DNA of 45,371 nt, from contig CAMNRF010000009.1 in assembly GCA_946551795.1 (NCBI GenBank), forward strand, positions 1 to 45,371. Reading direction: 5' to 3'. Below, one piece after another: positions 1 to 8,203 of the stretch. The position numbers were made by a program, and so were the translations under genes. The notes beneath the pieces were generated by a model, which was given only the letters and a program-made list of their open reading frames with translations, was not told the DNA's origin and ran no database searches. This DNA is from an uncultured Oscillibacter sp. Lineage in GTDB: Bacteria; Bacillota; Clostridia; Oscillospirales; Oscillospiraceae. Position 1 is the first letter of the stretch, and each line of letters opens with the position of its first letter.

Positions 1-130
1 CCCGTTTTCTCTTTTTCTGCGCCCAGAAAAAGAGAAAATGGGGGGTGCATCCCCAGACACGCCGGAACGGCGTGTCGCCGTCCCCGGCCCGAGGCCGGGA
101 AACCCTCGTCCCCGCCCCGTGGGCGGGCAA
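1..130. repeat. Palindrome cluster at the left edge
   Basis: This stretch holds four unrelated inverted repeats in a row and no gene. Arms at 5-19 and 24-38 (TTTTCTCTTTTTCTG and its complement) are perfect. Arms at 56-64 and 68-76 (GACACGCCG/CGGCGTGTC) are perfect. Shorter ones lie near 83-99 (cccggcccgaggccggg) and 111-127 (cccgccccgtgggcggg). The first may be the terminator of a gene outside the window. The second and fourth resemble modules at the right edge (45331-45371), so I read this as one instance of a dispersed hairpin-array element. Confidence 0.6.
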
Positions 131-152
131 TCCCCCGTCCCGAAAAATCCCC

Positions 153-181
153 GTGCAAAACCGCACAAAACATGGTACAAT
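153..181 (+). promoter_or_regulatory. Possible promoter of recQ (extended -10)
   Basis: TGGTACAAT at 173-181 is an extended -10 element. The -35 position 17 bp upstream (GTGCAA, 153-158) is weak. It lies 28 bp before the recQ start. Confidence 0.35.
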
Positions 182-208
182 GTCTCCAAGAGAAAGAGAG
201 GACACGCC

Positions 209-2029
209 ATGACCAAAGAGGAAGCCCTGAAAACCTACTTCGGCTACGACGCCTTCCGGGGCGGACAGGAGGCCGTCATTGACGCCCTCCTCTCCGGGCG
301 GGACGCCCTGGCCGTCATGCCCACCGGGGCGGGAAAGTCCGTCTGCTATCAGATCCCCGCCCTGCTGCTGCCGGGGATCACCCTGGTGATCTCGCCTCTG
401 GTGTCGCTGATGCGGGACCAAGTGACGGCCCTGGTGCAGATGGGCATCCCGGCGGCGTTTTTGAACAGCAGCCTCACCTTCCGCCAGTACCTGCTGGCCC
501 TGGACCGGGCCAGGGAGGGACGGTACAAGATCATCTACGCGGCCCCGGAGCGGCTGGAGACCGAGGGGTTCCGCGCCTTCGCCGGGACGGCGGACATCTC
601 CCTGATCGCGGTGGACGAGGCCCACTGCATCTCCCAGTGGGGCCAGGACTTCCGGCCCTCCTACTTAAATATCCCCGCCTTCGCCGCCTCATTGCCCCGG
701 CGGCCCGTGATGGGGGCCTTCACCGCCACCGCCACGCCGGAGGTGAAGGAGGACATCGAGCACCTGCTGGCCCTGCGGGCCCCCCTGCGGCTGGCCACCG
801 GGTTCGACCGGGAGAACCTCTACTTCGAGGTCCGCCAGCCCGGTGACAAAAAATCCGCCCTGCTGGAGCTGGTGCGGGGCCGCCCCGGCAAATGCGGCAT
901 CGTATACTGCGCCACCCGGAAGGCCGTGGAGGAGGTGTGTCAGTTTCTGCGGGACCAGGGGGTCCCGGCCGCCCGGTACCACGCCGGGCTGGAGGCGGAG
1001 GAGCGCCGCCAGAGTCAGGAGGACTTCCTCTATGACCGCGCCCAGGTGATGGTGGCCACCAACGCCTTCGGCATGGGCATCGACAAGTCCGACGTGCGGT
1101 ATGTGGTCCACTACAACATGCCCAAGGACATGGAGAGCTACTACCAGGAGGCGGGCCGGGCGGGCCGGGACGGCCTGCCCGCCTCCTGCGTGCTGCTGTA
1201 CAGCGGCCAGGACGTGCGGACGAACGAGTACCTCATCACCCACAGCGAGGCCCGGGAGGGCGTCGACGAGGCCGCGGCGGAGCGGCTGCGGGAACGGGAT
1301 CTCCAGCGGCTGCGGCAGATGGCCGGCTACTGCCGCACCCGGCACTGCCTGCGCCAGCATATCCTGCGCTACTTCGGTCAGGACGCCCCGGACTACTGCG
1401 GCACCTGCTACAACTGCCTCCACAACTTCAAGGAGGTGGAGGTGGGCCGGGAGGCCCAGGCCATTGTCCGCTGTGTGGCGGAGACCGGGCAGCACTTCGG
1501 CGTGGGGGTCATCGCGGAGACCCTCTGCGGGGCGGACACCGACCGGGTGCGGAAGTACCGCATGGAGCGCCAGGCCAGCTACGGCGCGCTGGAGGCCCTG
1601 TCCCAGAGGGCGGTGCGGGAGCGCATCCGCTTCCTGCTGGACGAGGGGATTCTCACCCTCTCCCCGGGGCAGTACCCGGTGCTGCAGCTGGGGGAGCGGG
1701 CGGAGGACGTCGTCCGAAACGGTCCGGCGCTGTATATGCGGACGGTGGAGGAGGAGCGGCCCGCCGCCGCCCGCCGCCAGGCGCCCGCGGAGCTGGAGGG
1801 CGGGCAGGCGGAGCTCTTCGGCCGCCTCCGGGCCCTGCGGGCCCGGATTGCCCGGCGGCAGGGCGTCCCGGCCTACGTGGTGTTCTCCGACAGGACCCTG
1901 CGGGAGATGGCGGCCCTCCAGCCCCGGACCACGGAGGAGCTGCGGACGGTCAGCGGCGTGGGCGACGCCAAGGCCGGCCGCTACGGCAGGGCCTTTCTGG
2001 AGGAGATCCAGGCGTTTGGGGAGCGGTAG
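209..2029 (+). CDS. recQ: ATP-dependent DNA helicase RecQ
   Basis: This is a RecQ-family 3'-5' DNA helicase for recombination and replication-fork repair, 606 residues long. The open frame extends upstream to 38, but ATG at 209 is chosen because AGAGAGGA sits 7 nt before it and the upstream residues are translated repeat sequence. Seen: Walker A MPTGAGKS (about 37-44), DEAH box (136-139) followed by CISQWGQDFRPSY, motif VI QEAGRAGRDG, the four-cysteine zinc site (YCRTRHC then CGTCYNC), a winged-helix region and a C-terminal HRDC-like domain (from about 535). The length fits bacterial RecQ. It is apparently a single-gene unit followed by an 83-bp gap. Confidence 0.95.
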   Translation: MTKEEALKTYFGYDAFRGGQEAVIDALLSGRDALAVMPTGAGKSVCYQIPALLLPGITLVISPLVSLMRDQVTALVQMGIPAAFLNSSLTFRQYLLALDRAREGRYKIIYAAPERLETEGFRAFAGTADISLIAVDEAHCISQWGQDFRPSYLNIPAFAASLPRRPVMGAFTATATPEVKEDIEHLLALRAPLRLATGFDRENLYFEVRQPGDKKSALLELVRGRPGKCGIVYCATRKAVEEVCQFLRDQGVPAARYHAGLEAEERRQSQEDFLYDRAQVMVATNAFGMGIDKSDVRYVVHYNMPKDMESYYQEAGRAGRDGLPASCVLLYSGQDVRTNEYLITHSEAREGVDEAAAERLRERDLQRLRQMAGYCRTRHCLRQHILRYFGQDAPDYCGTCYNCLHNFKEVEVGREAQAIVRCVAETGQHFGVGVIAETLCGADTDRVRKYRMERQASYGALEALSQRAVRERIRFLLDEGILTLSPGQYPVLQLGERAEDVVRNGPALYMRTVEEERPAAARRQAPAELEGGQAELFGRLRALRARIARRQGVPAYVVFSDRTLREMAALQPRTTEELRTVSGVGDAKAGRYGRAFLEEIQAFGER

Positions 2030-2112
2030 CGCCCGCCCGGACGGCTCACCCTCCCATCTCCGGCGCCGGCCGCGGCGCGGCTTCTCTCATTTCAGAACAG
2101 GAGGATACACCT

Positions 2113-2301
2113 ATGACCATCAAGAATTGGAGTTTCGCCCCGGCCATGGCGGGGGCTCTGGCCGGCATGGTCATCGGCAACCAGCTGAAGATGTTCTTCA
2201 AGCAGGGCTGGAAGCTCATCACCATCCCGGTCATGACCGGAGCTCTCTTCGGCTCTCTGGCCGCGGCCCGGGCGGCGCTCCGGCTGACCCATGCCGTCTG
2301 A
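2113..2301 (+). CDS. Small two-helix membrane protein of unknown function
   Basis: A 62-residue protein with an excellent ribosome binding site (CAGGAGGA, 8 nt before the ATG). It has two hydrophobic stretches (about 8-24 and 34-54) joined by a short basic loop (KMFFKQGWK), so a hairpin membrane topology is likely. Its last 11 bp overlap the start of the TauE/SafE-like exporter, implying translational coupling. I do not recognise a family. Inference: an accessory subunit or co-translated partner of the exporter. Confidence 0.7.
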   Translation: MTIKNWSFAPAMAGALAGMVIGNQLKMFFKQGWKLITIPVMTGALFGSLAAARAALRLTHAV

Positions 2302-3046
2302 GCTGATCCTGGCGGCTCTGGGGAGCTGCGCCGTGGGGCTCTTCATCGGCTGGTGCGGTGTGGCGGGCTTCCTGCTGCCCATCCTCTTCACCACTGCCTG
2401 CGGCCTGAGCGTGACCGAGAGCCTGCTGCTGAGCTTTCTGTGCTTCGCCGTCTCCGGGGCCATCGGCTCCTTCAACTACCACCGCCGGGGAGAACTGCCC
2501 CTGCGGCCCGCCCTGGTCCTCTCCGCCGGGAGCCTGGCGGGGGGACTGCTGGGGGCAGCCCTGGGGGGACTGCTGGCGGCGGAGACCGTCAAGGTGGTCC
2601 TCTACGTGGTGGTGCTCCTCTCCGGCCTCGCCATCGCCGTCCGGGAGCTCCGGCCCCAGAAGGGCCCCGGCAGCGGCGGCTCCTTTCCCAGGCCCCTGCC
2701 GCTGCTGGCCCTGGGCTTTGCCACGGCCCTGCTCTGCGCCCTCTCCGGAGCGGGAGGGCCGGTGCTGGTCATGCCCCTGCTGGTGGCTATGGGCGTCCCC
2801 GCCAAGACGGCGGTGGGCACCGCTCTGCTGGACTCCGTATTCATCGCCCTGCCCGCCGTCGCCGTGTATGGGGGCCGCTGTCCCTCCCTGGCGGCGCTGG
2901 CTCCCATCCTGCTGGCGGCGGTGCTGGGACACGCCCTGGGGGTCTTCACCGGCAGCCTCACCGCCGCCCGGGTGCCCCAGTCCCTGCTGAAACGGGGCGT
3001 AGCCGTGTTCTCCATCTGTTTTTCCCTGTATATGCTTTTGAAATAA
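2291..3046 (+). CDS. TauE/SafE-family sulfite or organosulfur/anion exporter
   Basis: A 251-residue polytopic membrane protein of the TauE/SafE (DUF81, COG0730) family, proposed in other bacteria to export sulfite, sulfoacetate or related anions. Seen: about seven or eight hydrophobic helices, the two-half organisation typical of the family, and glycine-rich helix segments GGLLGAALGG (about 78-87) and LSGAGGPVLVMPLL (second half) that correspond to the internal repeat. It overlaps the upstream small membrane protein by 11 bp and is followed after 12 bp by the amidohydrolase, so the three genes form one operon. The substrate cannot be told from sequence. Confidence 0.85.
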   Translation: MPSELILAALGSCAVGLFIGWCGVAGFLLPILFTTACGLSVTESLLLSFLCFAVSGAIGSFNYHRRGELPLRPALVLSAGSLAGGLLGAALGGLLAAETVKVVLYVVVLLSGLAIAVRELRPQKGPGSGGSFPRPLPLLALGFATALLCALSGAGGPVLVMPLLVAMGVPAKTAVGTALLDSVFIALPAVAVYGGRCPSLAALAPILLAAVLGHALGVFTGSLTAARVPQSLLKRGVAVFSICFSLYMLLK

Positions 3047-3058
3047 GGAGGGTTCCCC

Positions 3059-4387
3059 ATGTCTGACGGTCTCTGCTGCGATCTTCTGCTCACCAACGCC
3101 CGCTATCTCTCCCCCGATATGACCGTTGTCTCCGGAAAAGCCATCGCCATCCGGGACGGACGCATCCTGGACATCCCGGACCAGGCCCAATGTCCATACC
3201 GGGGGAACACCGTCCTGGACGGCGGGTCCCTGCTCTGGATGCCCGGCCTGGTGGACGGCCATCTCCACACCAGCCAGCAGCTCCTGCGGGGCCGCCTTCT
3301 GGACGAGAAGCCCGTCATCTGGAAGCGGGTCAACGTCCCCTTTGAAAGCCGCCTGGACGAGGAGAGCTCCCGGCTCAGCGCCCTCCTGGCGGCCATGGAG
3401 ATGATCTCCTGCGGCACCACCGGCTTTGTGGACGCCGGTGGAAAGTACCCGGAGATCTACGCCCAGGTCTACGCCGCGGCGGGGCTCCGGGGCCGCCTCA
3501 GCGTCATGACCAACGACAACCCCCTCTGCCCCGAGAGCCTCCGGGCCCCTTCCGCCTCCGCCGCCGTGGAGCGGCTGCGGGCCATGCGGGAATCGCTGGG
3601 AGGGCTTTTGAAGCCCATCTACTCCGTCACCACCCCCACCGCCGTCAGTGAGGAGGCGCTCCGGGCGGTGTTTCAGGCGGCCGCGGAGGACGGCGTGCCT
3701 GTGGAGACCCACATGAACGAGTACGCCAGCGAGGTGACAGACTTCATCGAGCGATACGGCGAGCGCCCCTTCCTCTGGCTGGAACGGGAGGGGCTGCTCA
3801 GCGCCCCCATGACAGCCCCCCACTGTATCTTCCTCAGCCAGGAGGAGATCGCCGTCCTGGCCCGGCGGCAGGTGCGGGTGGTCCACTGTCCCTTCTCCAA
3901 CTGCGGCAAGGGCGTGCCCCCCACGCCCCAGCTCCTGGCCGCCGGGGTCCCCGTGGGACTGGGCACTGACGGCTCCGCCCACGGCGGGCTGGACCTGTTC
4001 CGGGAGATGCGGCTGTTCCGGGGCGTGATGAACGTCACCCGAGGCGTGGGGACGGCGGACTCCTCCGTGATGCCCGCCGGGACGCTGCTGGCCATGGCCA
4101 CTCAGGGCGGGGCGGCGGCGCTGATGGAGCCCGGCCTGGGCGTCCTCCAAAAGGGCGCCCCCGCAGACCTCATCGCCATAAATACGGACGCCCCCCACCT
4201 CTGGCCCACCCAGAATCTGATCCACACCCTGGTGGAGAGCGCCAGCGGCGCCGATGTGCGGCACTCCATCGTAAACGGAAAACTGCTGATGCGGGACCGG
4301 GAGCTGCTGACCATCGACGCGGACCGGGTCCGCCGCGAGGCGGAGCGGCTCTTTGAAAGGCAGCCGTGGCTCCAGAGCTGGAAGTAG
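3059..4387 (+). CDS. ATZ/TRZ-type amidohydrolase (MtaD/SsnA-like deaminase or chlorohydrolase family)
   Basis: A 442-residue metal-dependent hydrolase of the cytosine deaminase-like amidohydrolase superfamily. The start ATG follows AAGGAGG. Seen: the metal-binding GHLHT motif after MPGLVD (about 65-72), HMNE (His near 220), the HC pair in VHCPFSNC, and the catalytic Asp in LGTDGSAHGG. The usual family form is GTDSxxSNN, so the site is slightly divergent. The C-terminal ADLIAI segment is the typical end of the composite sandwich domain. Family members deaminate S-adenosylhomocysteine/methylthioadenosine, guanine or halogenated triazines. Last gene of the TauE operon; the specific substrate is unknown. 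Confidence 0.85.
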   Translation: MSDGLCCDLLLTNARYLSPDMTVVSGKAIAIRDGRILDIPDQAQCPYRGNTVLDGGSLLWMPGLVDGHLHTSQQLLRGRLLDEKPVIWKRVNVPFESRLDEESSRLSALLAAMEMISCGTTGFVDAGGKYPEIYAQVYAAAGLRGRLSVMTNDNPLCPESLRAPSASAAVERLRAMRESLGGLLKPIYSVTTPTAVSEEALRAVFQAAAEDGVPVETHMNEYASEVTDFIERYGERPFLWLEREGLLSAPMTAPHCIFLSQEEIAVLARRQVRVVHCPFSNCGKGVPPTPQLLAAGVPVGLGTDGSAHGGLDLFREMRLFRGVMNVTRGVGTADSSVMPAGTLLAMATQGGAAALMEPGLGVLQKGAPADLIAINTDAPHLWPTQNLIHTLVESASGADVRHSIVNGKLLMRDRELLTIDADRVRREAERLFERQPWLQSWK

Positions 4388-4396
4388 AGAAAGATA

Positions 4397-4434
4397 CGTC
4401 CCCTGAAACCATGGCATGATGGTCTCAGGGGACG
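4397..4434 (+). terminator. Stem-loop after the amidohydrolase
   Basis: Inverted repeat with arms CGTCCCCTGAAACC (4397-4410) and GGTCTCAGGGGACG (4421-4434), one mismatch, 10-nt loop. No good T-run follows, so it is a weak terminator or an mRNA-stabilising stem. Confidence 0.4.
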
Positions 4435-4538
4435 CGTCCGCCGGGGCAGGGCCGTGCAGAGCTGTACCACCGGGCCCGGCGGGAACCGCGGGTCTATTTG
4501 TCCCGGAGCCGGAACGGTGGTTTTCCCGGTCTATCAGG

Positions 4539-4578
4539 CGAAACGGTCTGCCCATTGGCAGACCGTTTCGTGTGTTTT
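4539..4578. terminator. Bidirectional rho-independent terminator
   Basis: Perfect 14-bp stem (CGAAACGGTCTGCC, 4539-4552; complement 4557-4570) with loop CATT, followed by TGTGTTTT. It lies between the convergent amidohydrolase and isomerase genes and serves mainly the plus strand. Confidence 0.8.
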
Positions 4579-4583
4579 AGAAA

Positions 4584-5381
4584 TCACACCGCCCCTGTGA
4601 GCCCCATGATCGCCTCTACCGCCCGGGCCGTGGTGGTCTCCGGGATCAACTCAAAGCCGATGAGGCCGGTGTATCCGATCTCCTCCAGGCAGGCCAGGAC
4701 CCTGGGATAGCTGATCTCCCCGGTGCCGGGCTCGTGGCGGCCGGGGGCGTCCGCCACGTGGACGTGGCCGAACTCGCCGCCATAGGCCCGGATGGTGTCA
4801 CAGAGGCCGCCCTCGCTGAGTTGCATATGGTAGACGTCATAGAGCACCTTGAGCTTCGGAGAGCCGATGAGCCGGGTCATCTCCGCCGCCATCCGCGTGG
4901 TCCGGAGGAAATTGCCCGGGTGGTCCGTGGTGACGTTCAGCGGCTCCAGATTCATGGAGATCCCCGACCACTCGGCGATCTTTGCGCAGTCCTCCAGGGC
5001 GGAGAACATGGCGCAGAGCTTCACGGTGCCGCTGAGGTCGTCCCGGGGGTCGACGACGGCACCGCCCTCCCCCAGGCCGTTGGAGTGGATGGTGACGGAC
5101 CGGGCGCCCACTCTCCGCGCCGCCTCCACGGACCGGCGGAGAAAGGCCAGATAGTCCCCCCGCTGCCCGGGGTCGATGAGGGACAGCTCCGCGTCCCCGT
5201 TGAACCCGGCGATGCCGACCCCGGCCCGCTCCGCCGCCGTCCGCACCGCGTCCAGGTCCTTGTCCGCCCAGCTCCAGAACTCCACGAATTCAAAACCGTC
5301 CCGCCCCGCCGCCTGGAACCGCTCCATGAATGGCAGCTCCCGGTACATCGTCTCTATACACGCCGACATTTGAAGCGCCAT
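4584..5381 (-). CDS. Hydroxypyruvate isomerase-like TIM-barrel sugar isomerase
   Basis: A 265-residue AP-endonuclease-2-superfamily TIM barrel. ATG at 5381 is chosen over the longer frame to 5435 because AAGGAGG lies 10 nt upstream. Seen: metal and catalytic regions EPLN (after MNLEPLN), YDVYHMQ, HVHVAD and the C-terminal FELIPET segment. The YDVYHMQ...HEPGTGEISY block closely matches E. coli hydroxypyruvate isomerase as I recall it (YDIYHMQ...GEPGTGEINY), so interconversion of hydroxypyruvate and tartronate semialdehyde is the leading guess. No glyoxylate-pathway partner is nearby, so another ketose substrate is possible. Confidence 0.8.
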   Translation of the reverse strand: MALQMSACIETMYRELPFMERFQAAGRDGFEFVEFWSWADKDLDAVRTAAERAGVGIAGFNGDAELSLIDPGQRGDYLAFLRRSVEAARRVGARSVTIHSNGLGEGGAVVDPRDDLSGTVKLCAMFSALEDCAKIAEWSGISMNLEPLNVTTDHPGNFLRTTRMAAEMTRLIGSPKLKVLYDVYHMQLSEGGLCDTIRAYGGEFGHVHVADAPGRHEPGTGEISYPRVLACLEEIGYTGLIGFELIPETTTARAVEAIMGLTGAV

Positions 5382-5433
5382 ATCCCGTGATCCTCCTTCT
5401 CTCCTCCGCCGCTGACCTGCCGCTGTCACAGGC

Positions 5434-5461
5434 ATCGTACCACATTCCCGAAAATTGTCAA
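5434..5461 (-). promoter_or_regulatory. Promoter of the isomerase gene
   Basis: Minus strand: TTGACA (5456-5461), 16-bp spacer, TACGAT (5434-5439) preceded by TGG as an extended -10. It is 53 bp upstream of the start. Confidence 0.65.
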
Positions 5462-5512
5462 CAGGAAACGGAGAGATTGCGGAAAAATCGCTGGGCCGCC
5501 CAAGAGGGCCGG

Positions 5513-6583
5513 TTACCGCTCCAGGTAGCTCAGCAGCCGCCCCGTCTCAATGGCCGCCAGCTCCCGCACGCCGTCGAAGTCCACATAGGGGTTGTAGACC
5601 GCCTCCAGCTTGTCGTGGTTCGCCTTGGCATCCCGCAGGGCCGCCACGCCCTCCTCCCGCAGGATCGCCGCCATCCGGGCCTGGAACCGCAGCCGGGCCC
5701 GGCCCTCCACCTCCGCCATGGCGTCCAGGCGGATGCGGCGGTAGGGCTTTTTGCCGTAGTCCATCCCGGGCCGGGAGGTGACGAAGGCCAGCCCCAGACC
5801 GGGGATCAGCAGGTGCTCGATCCGGTCCGGGTCCTCCGGCGACAGGCAGGCGATGGTGTCCCAGCCGTTTTCCACCGCCGCCGCATGGAGCCGGGCCAGG
5901 CCCTCTCCCGCCAGCTCCCAGCCGTCGGTGAACTCATAGACCTTGGGGCAAAGGGCGTCCACGCTGTCAAACCGCCAGACGTACCCCTTGTGGGTGATGC
6001 TGCCCAAAAAGCGGCGGGTGGTCTTTCCCCGCTCCCCGCCCCGGCGGCGGAGCTCCCGGGAGAGGATGCCGGAGATCCGGCGGTCCGCCCGCTGGCGGTC
6101 AAACCCGGCCCGGACGGAGGCCACGGCGTCCAGCTCCACCTGCCGGGCGGCCTTCAGGCTGTGGTAGGCCCGGACATAGGCGGCCTTGTAGGCGTGGGTA
6201 TGGGCCTTGACGGCCCCGGCGTCCGCCTTGGCGGCGGTGAGGTCGTAGAAGCGGCCCAGGTCCACGTAACGGTCCACGGCGGCGGGGTATTGGGGCTCCA
6301 CGACGTGGGGCGATGTGCCGTCCACCACCGCGCACCGCAGCTCCGGCAGCACCACGCCGTCCAGGGAGTCCGGGTCCCCGGAGCACCACAGCCGCTCCAC
6401 CGGCGTGCCTGCCGCCTCCATGGTTCGGGCCACCTCCCGCATGAAGGTGTTCTTCCCCACGCCGGGGCCGCCCTTTAAGACCATAAGGTCATATGTATCC
6501 TCGATGTCCACCATCTCCGAAAAGAGATTCCGGAATCCCTCGCCGCTGTTGGCCCCCACAAAGAAATCGGTCACTCGCGCCAT
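5513..6583 (-). CDS. P-loop ATPase of unknown role (PRK06851-like)
   Basis: A 356-residue cytosolic protein resembling a family of uncharacterised two-domain Firmicutes ATPases. ATG at 6583 is preferred to 6601 because GGGAGGA lies 10 nt before it. Seen: an N-terminal FFVGANSGEGF segment, then a Walker A region KGGPGVGKNT (about 38-47) in which the residue after the invariant Lys is Asn rather than Ser/Thr, a following CSGDPDSLDGV block, and a C-terminal half with AFVTSRPGMDYG. Sporulation links have been suggested for related proteins, but nothing here proves it. Appears to be a single gene; the function is unknown. Confidence 0.75.
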   Translation of the reverse strand: MARVTDFFVGANSGEGFRNLFSEMVDIEDTYDLMVLKGGPGVGKNTFMREVARTMEAAGTPVERLWCSGDPDSLDGVVLPELRCAVVDGTSPHVVEPQYPAAVDRYVDLGRFYDLTAAKADAGAVKAHTHAYKAAYVRAYHSLKAARQVELDAVASVRAGFDRQRADRRISGILSRELRRRGGERGKTTRRFLGSITHKGYVWRFDSVDALCPKVYEFTDGWELAGEGLARLHAAAVENGWDTIACLSPEDPDRIEHLLIPGLGLAFVTSRPGMDYGKKPYRRIRLDAMAEVEGRARLRFQARMAAILREEGVAALRDAKANHDKLEAVYNPYVDFDGVRELAAIETGRLLSYLER

Positions 6584-6716
6584 ATCGCTCTGTCCTCCCA
6601 TCGGTTTTTTACACCCTCAACCTATGCCGGGAGGACTTGACCTGACAATGGGTCCGGGAAAAAACCGCCTGATTCCACGCAAACCGCCCCCCTGTGGAAA
6701 AGAGCCCGCTGTCCGC

Positions 6717-6746
6717 TTGACTTCCCCGCCCCCGGCGGGGTATAGT
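6717..6746 (+). promoter_or_regulatory. Promoter of the aldose epimerase gene
   Basis: TTGACT (6717-6722), 18-bp GC-rich spacer, TATAGT (6741-6746), 29 bp before the ATG. Confidence 0.7.
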
Positions 6747-6775
6747 AGGAACAGTACTTATCAGGAGGCGATCTT

Positions 6776-7651
6776 ATGCGGTTTACCCTCTCCCGCGGCG
6801 CCCTGGAGGCCGCGGTCCAGACCCGGGGCGGCGAGCTGGTCTCCCTGCGCCGGGACGGCACGGAGTACATCTGGGGCGGCGACCCGGCGTTCTGGTCCGG
6901 GCAGAACCCCATCCTCTTCCCCATCGTGGGCTCCTTGAAGAACGGGCAGGTGGACATCGGCGGGCGGACCTTCCGGATGTCCCGCCACGGCTTCGCCCGG
7001 CAGTCGGAGTTCACCCCCGTGGAGCAGGGCGGCGATTTCGCCGTGCTGGAGCTGCGCCAGAGCGCCGAAACTCTGGAGCGGTATCCCTTCCCCTTCTCCC
7101 TGCGGGTGCGTCACCAGCTGCTGGAGGACGGCTTCTCCACCGCCTTCACCGTGGAGAACACCGGCGGCACGTCCATGCCCTTCTGCATCGGCGCCCACAC
7201 CGCCTTCCGCTGCCCCCTGGCGGAGGGAGAGCGTTTTGAGGACTACCGCCTGGTGTTCGACCGGCGGGAAGACGCCTCCACTCTGCTGCTGACGCCGGAG
7301 GGGCTGATCCGGGACGGGACGGAGCCCATGCTCTCCGGCGGCGTCCTGCCCCTGGACTACGAGGTCTTCCGGCGGCTGGACACCGTCATCTTCCGGGGTC
7401 TCCAGTCCGGCGGCGTCTCCCTGGTCCACCGGGACACCGGCCGGGGCGTGCGGATGGACGTCTCCCAGTTCCCCCTGGCGGCCTTCTGGACCAAGCCCGG
7501 CGCGCCCTTCCTCTGCCTGGAGCCCTGGCAGGGCTGCGCCGCCCTGGAGGGCGAGACCGGGCGCTTCCAGGACAAGCCCTTCGCCGTCACCCTGGCCCCG
7601 GGGGAGCGGAAGACCCTGGCCTACACCGTGACCCTGCTCTCCGGGAACTGA
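6776..7651 (+). CDS. Aldose 1-epimerase family protein (galactose mutarotase-like)
   Basis: A 291-residue beta-sandwich protein of the aldose 1-epimerase superfamily, LacX/YeaD-type subgroup. The start follows AGGAGG by 7 nt. Seen: GGELVSL near the N terminus, FPIVGSL, the SRHGFAR block (about 65-71), the catalytic-His region IGAHTAFRCP (about 137-146) and the C-terminal LCLEPWQG carrying the catalytic Glu. Expected role: interconverting alpha and beta sugar anomers or sugar-6-phosphates in the cytosol. Its own promoter precedes it, and the deformylase homologue follows after 38 bp, so the two may be co-transcribed. Confidence 0.88.
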   Translation: MRFTLSRGALEAAVQTRGGELVSLRRDGTEYIWGGDPAFWSGQNPILFPIVGSLKNGQVDIGGRTFRMSRHGFARQSEFTPVEQGGDFAVLELRQSAETLERYPFPFSLRVRHQLLEDGFSTAFTVENTGGTSMPFCIGAHTAFRCPLAEGERFEDYRLVFDRREDASTLLLTPEGLIRDGTEPMLSGGVLPLDYEVFRRLDTVIFRGLQSGGVSLVHRDTGRGVRMDVSQFPLAAFWTKPGAPFLCLEPWQGCAALEGETGRFQDKPFAVTLAPGERKTLAYTVTLLSGN

Positions 7652-7689
7652 CGGCGGGCGCCAAGAGATTTTTAAGGGAGGTGACCACG

Positions 7690-8100
7690 ATGGTGCGGGA
7701 AATCGTAACGGACCCGATCCTCCTGTCCCGCCGGGCGGAGCCCGCCGGGGTGGAGGACCTGGAGACGGCCCGGGACCTGCTGGACACGCTGGCCGCCCAC
7801 CGGGAGGACTGCGTGGGCATGGCGGCCAACATGATCGGCGTGAACCGGCGGGTCATCGTGTTCGAGAACGAGGGGGAGGACATGGTGATGTTCAACCCGG
7901 AGATCATCCGGGAGTCCGGCCCCTACGAGGCGGAGGAGGGATGCCTCTCCCTCCCCGGCACCCGGAGGACCCGGCGGTGGCAGACCATCCAGGTCCGCTA
8001 CCAGAACGAGCTGTTCCAGACCCGGACCGGAACCTACACCGCCCTGGCGGCGGAGATCATCCAGCACGAGATCGACCACTGCGAGGGAATTCTGATCTGA
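7690..8100 (+). CDS. Short peptide deformylase homologue
   Basis: A 136-residue metalloprotein of the peptide deformylase family, which removes N-formyl groups from nascent proteins. ATG 7690 is chosen over GTG 7681 because the GTG lies inside the Shine-Dalgarno AAGGGAGGTGA. Motif 2 EGCLSLPG (83-90, metal Cys85) and motif 3 QHEIDH (metal His126 and His130, catalytic Glu127) are intact. Motif 1 reads VGMAANMIG, with Met48 where the catalytic Gln of GLAAPQxG would be. It is also shorter than the usual 150-185 residues, lacking a C-terminal helix. Similar proteins are often annotated def in Clostridia. Activity is uncertain, and it may be a second, non-canonical deformylase. Confidence 0.82.
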   Translation: MVREIVTDPILLSRRAEPAGVEDLETARDLLDTLAAHREDCVGMAANMIGVNRRVIVFENEGEDMVMFNPEIIRESGPYEAEEGCLSLPGTRRTRRWQTIQVRYQNELFQTRTGTYTALAAEIIQHEIDHCEGILI

Positions 8101-8115
8101 CGCGGGCGGACCGGC

Positions 8116-8144
8116 TTGCCAGGTACGGAGGGGAATGGTATCAT
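8116..8144 (+). promoter_or_regulatory. Promoter of the solute-binding protein / chemoreceptor pair
   Basis: TTGCCA (8116-8121), 17-bp spacer, TATCAT (8139-8144), 59 bp before the ATG at 8204. Confidence 0.65.
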
Positions 8145-8203
8145 ACTCCCGGATCGACCGCGGTGCTCGCGGTTTTCGGAATCAACAGGAGGGGCCTGAC
8201 ACT

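Noticed and set aside
38-208. Extended N terminus of RecQ from 38
   Set aside because: The extra 57 residues are translated palindromes with no similarity to RecQ; the ATG at 209 has the ribosome binding site.
2231-4555. 774-residue antisense frame over the exporter and amidohydrolase genes
   Set aside because: Low-complexity His/Gly/Gln/Pro composition and no family motif; it is a GC-driven shadow of two well-supported plus-strand genes.
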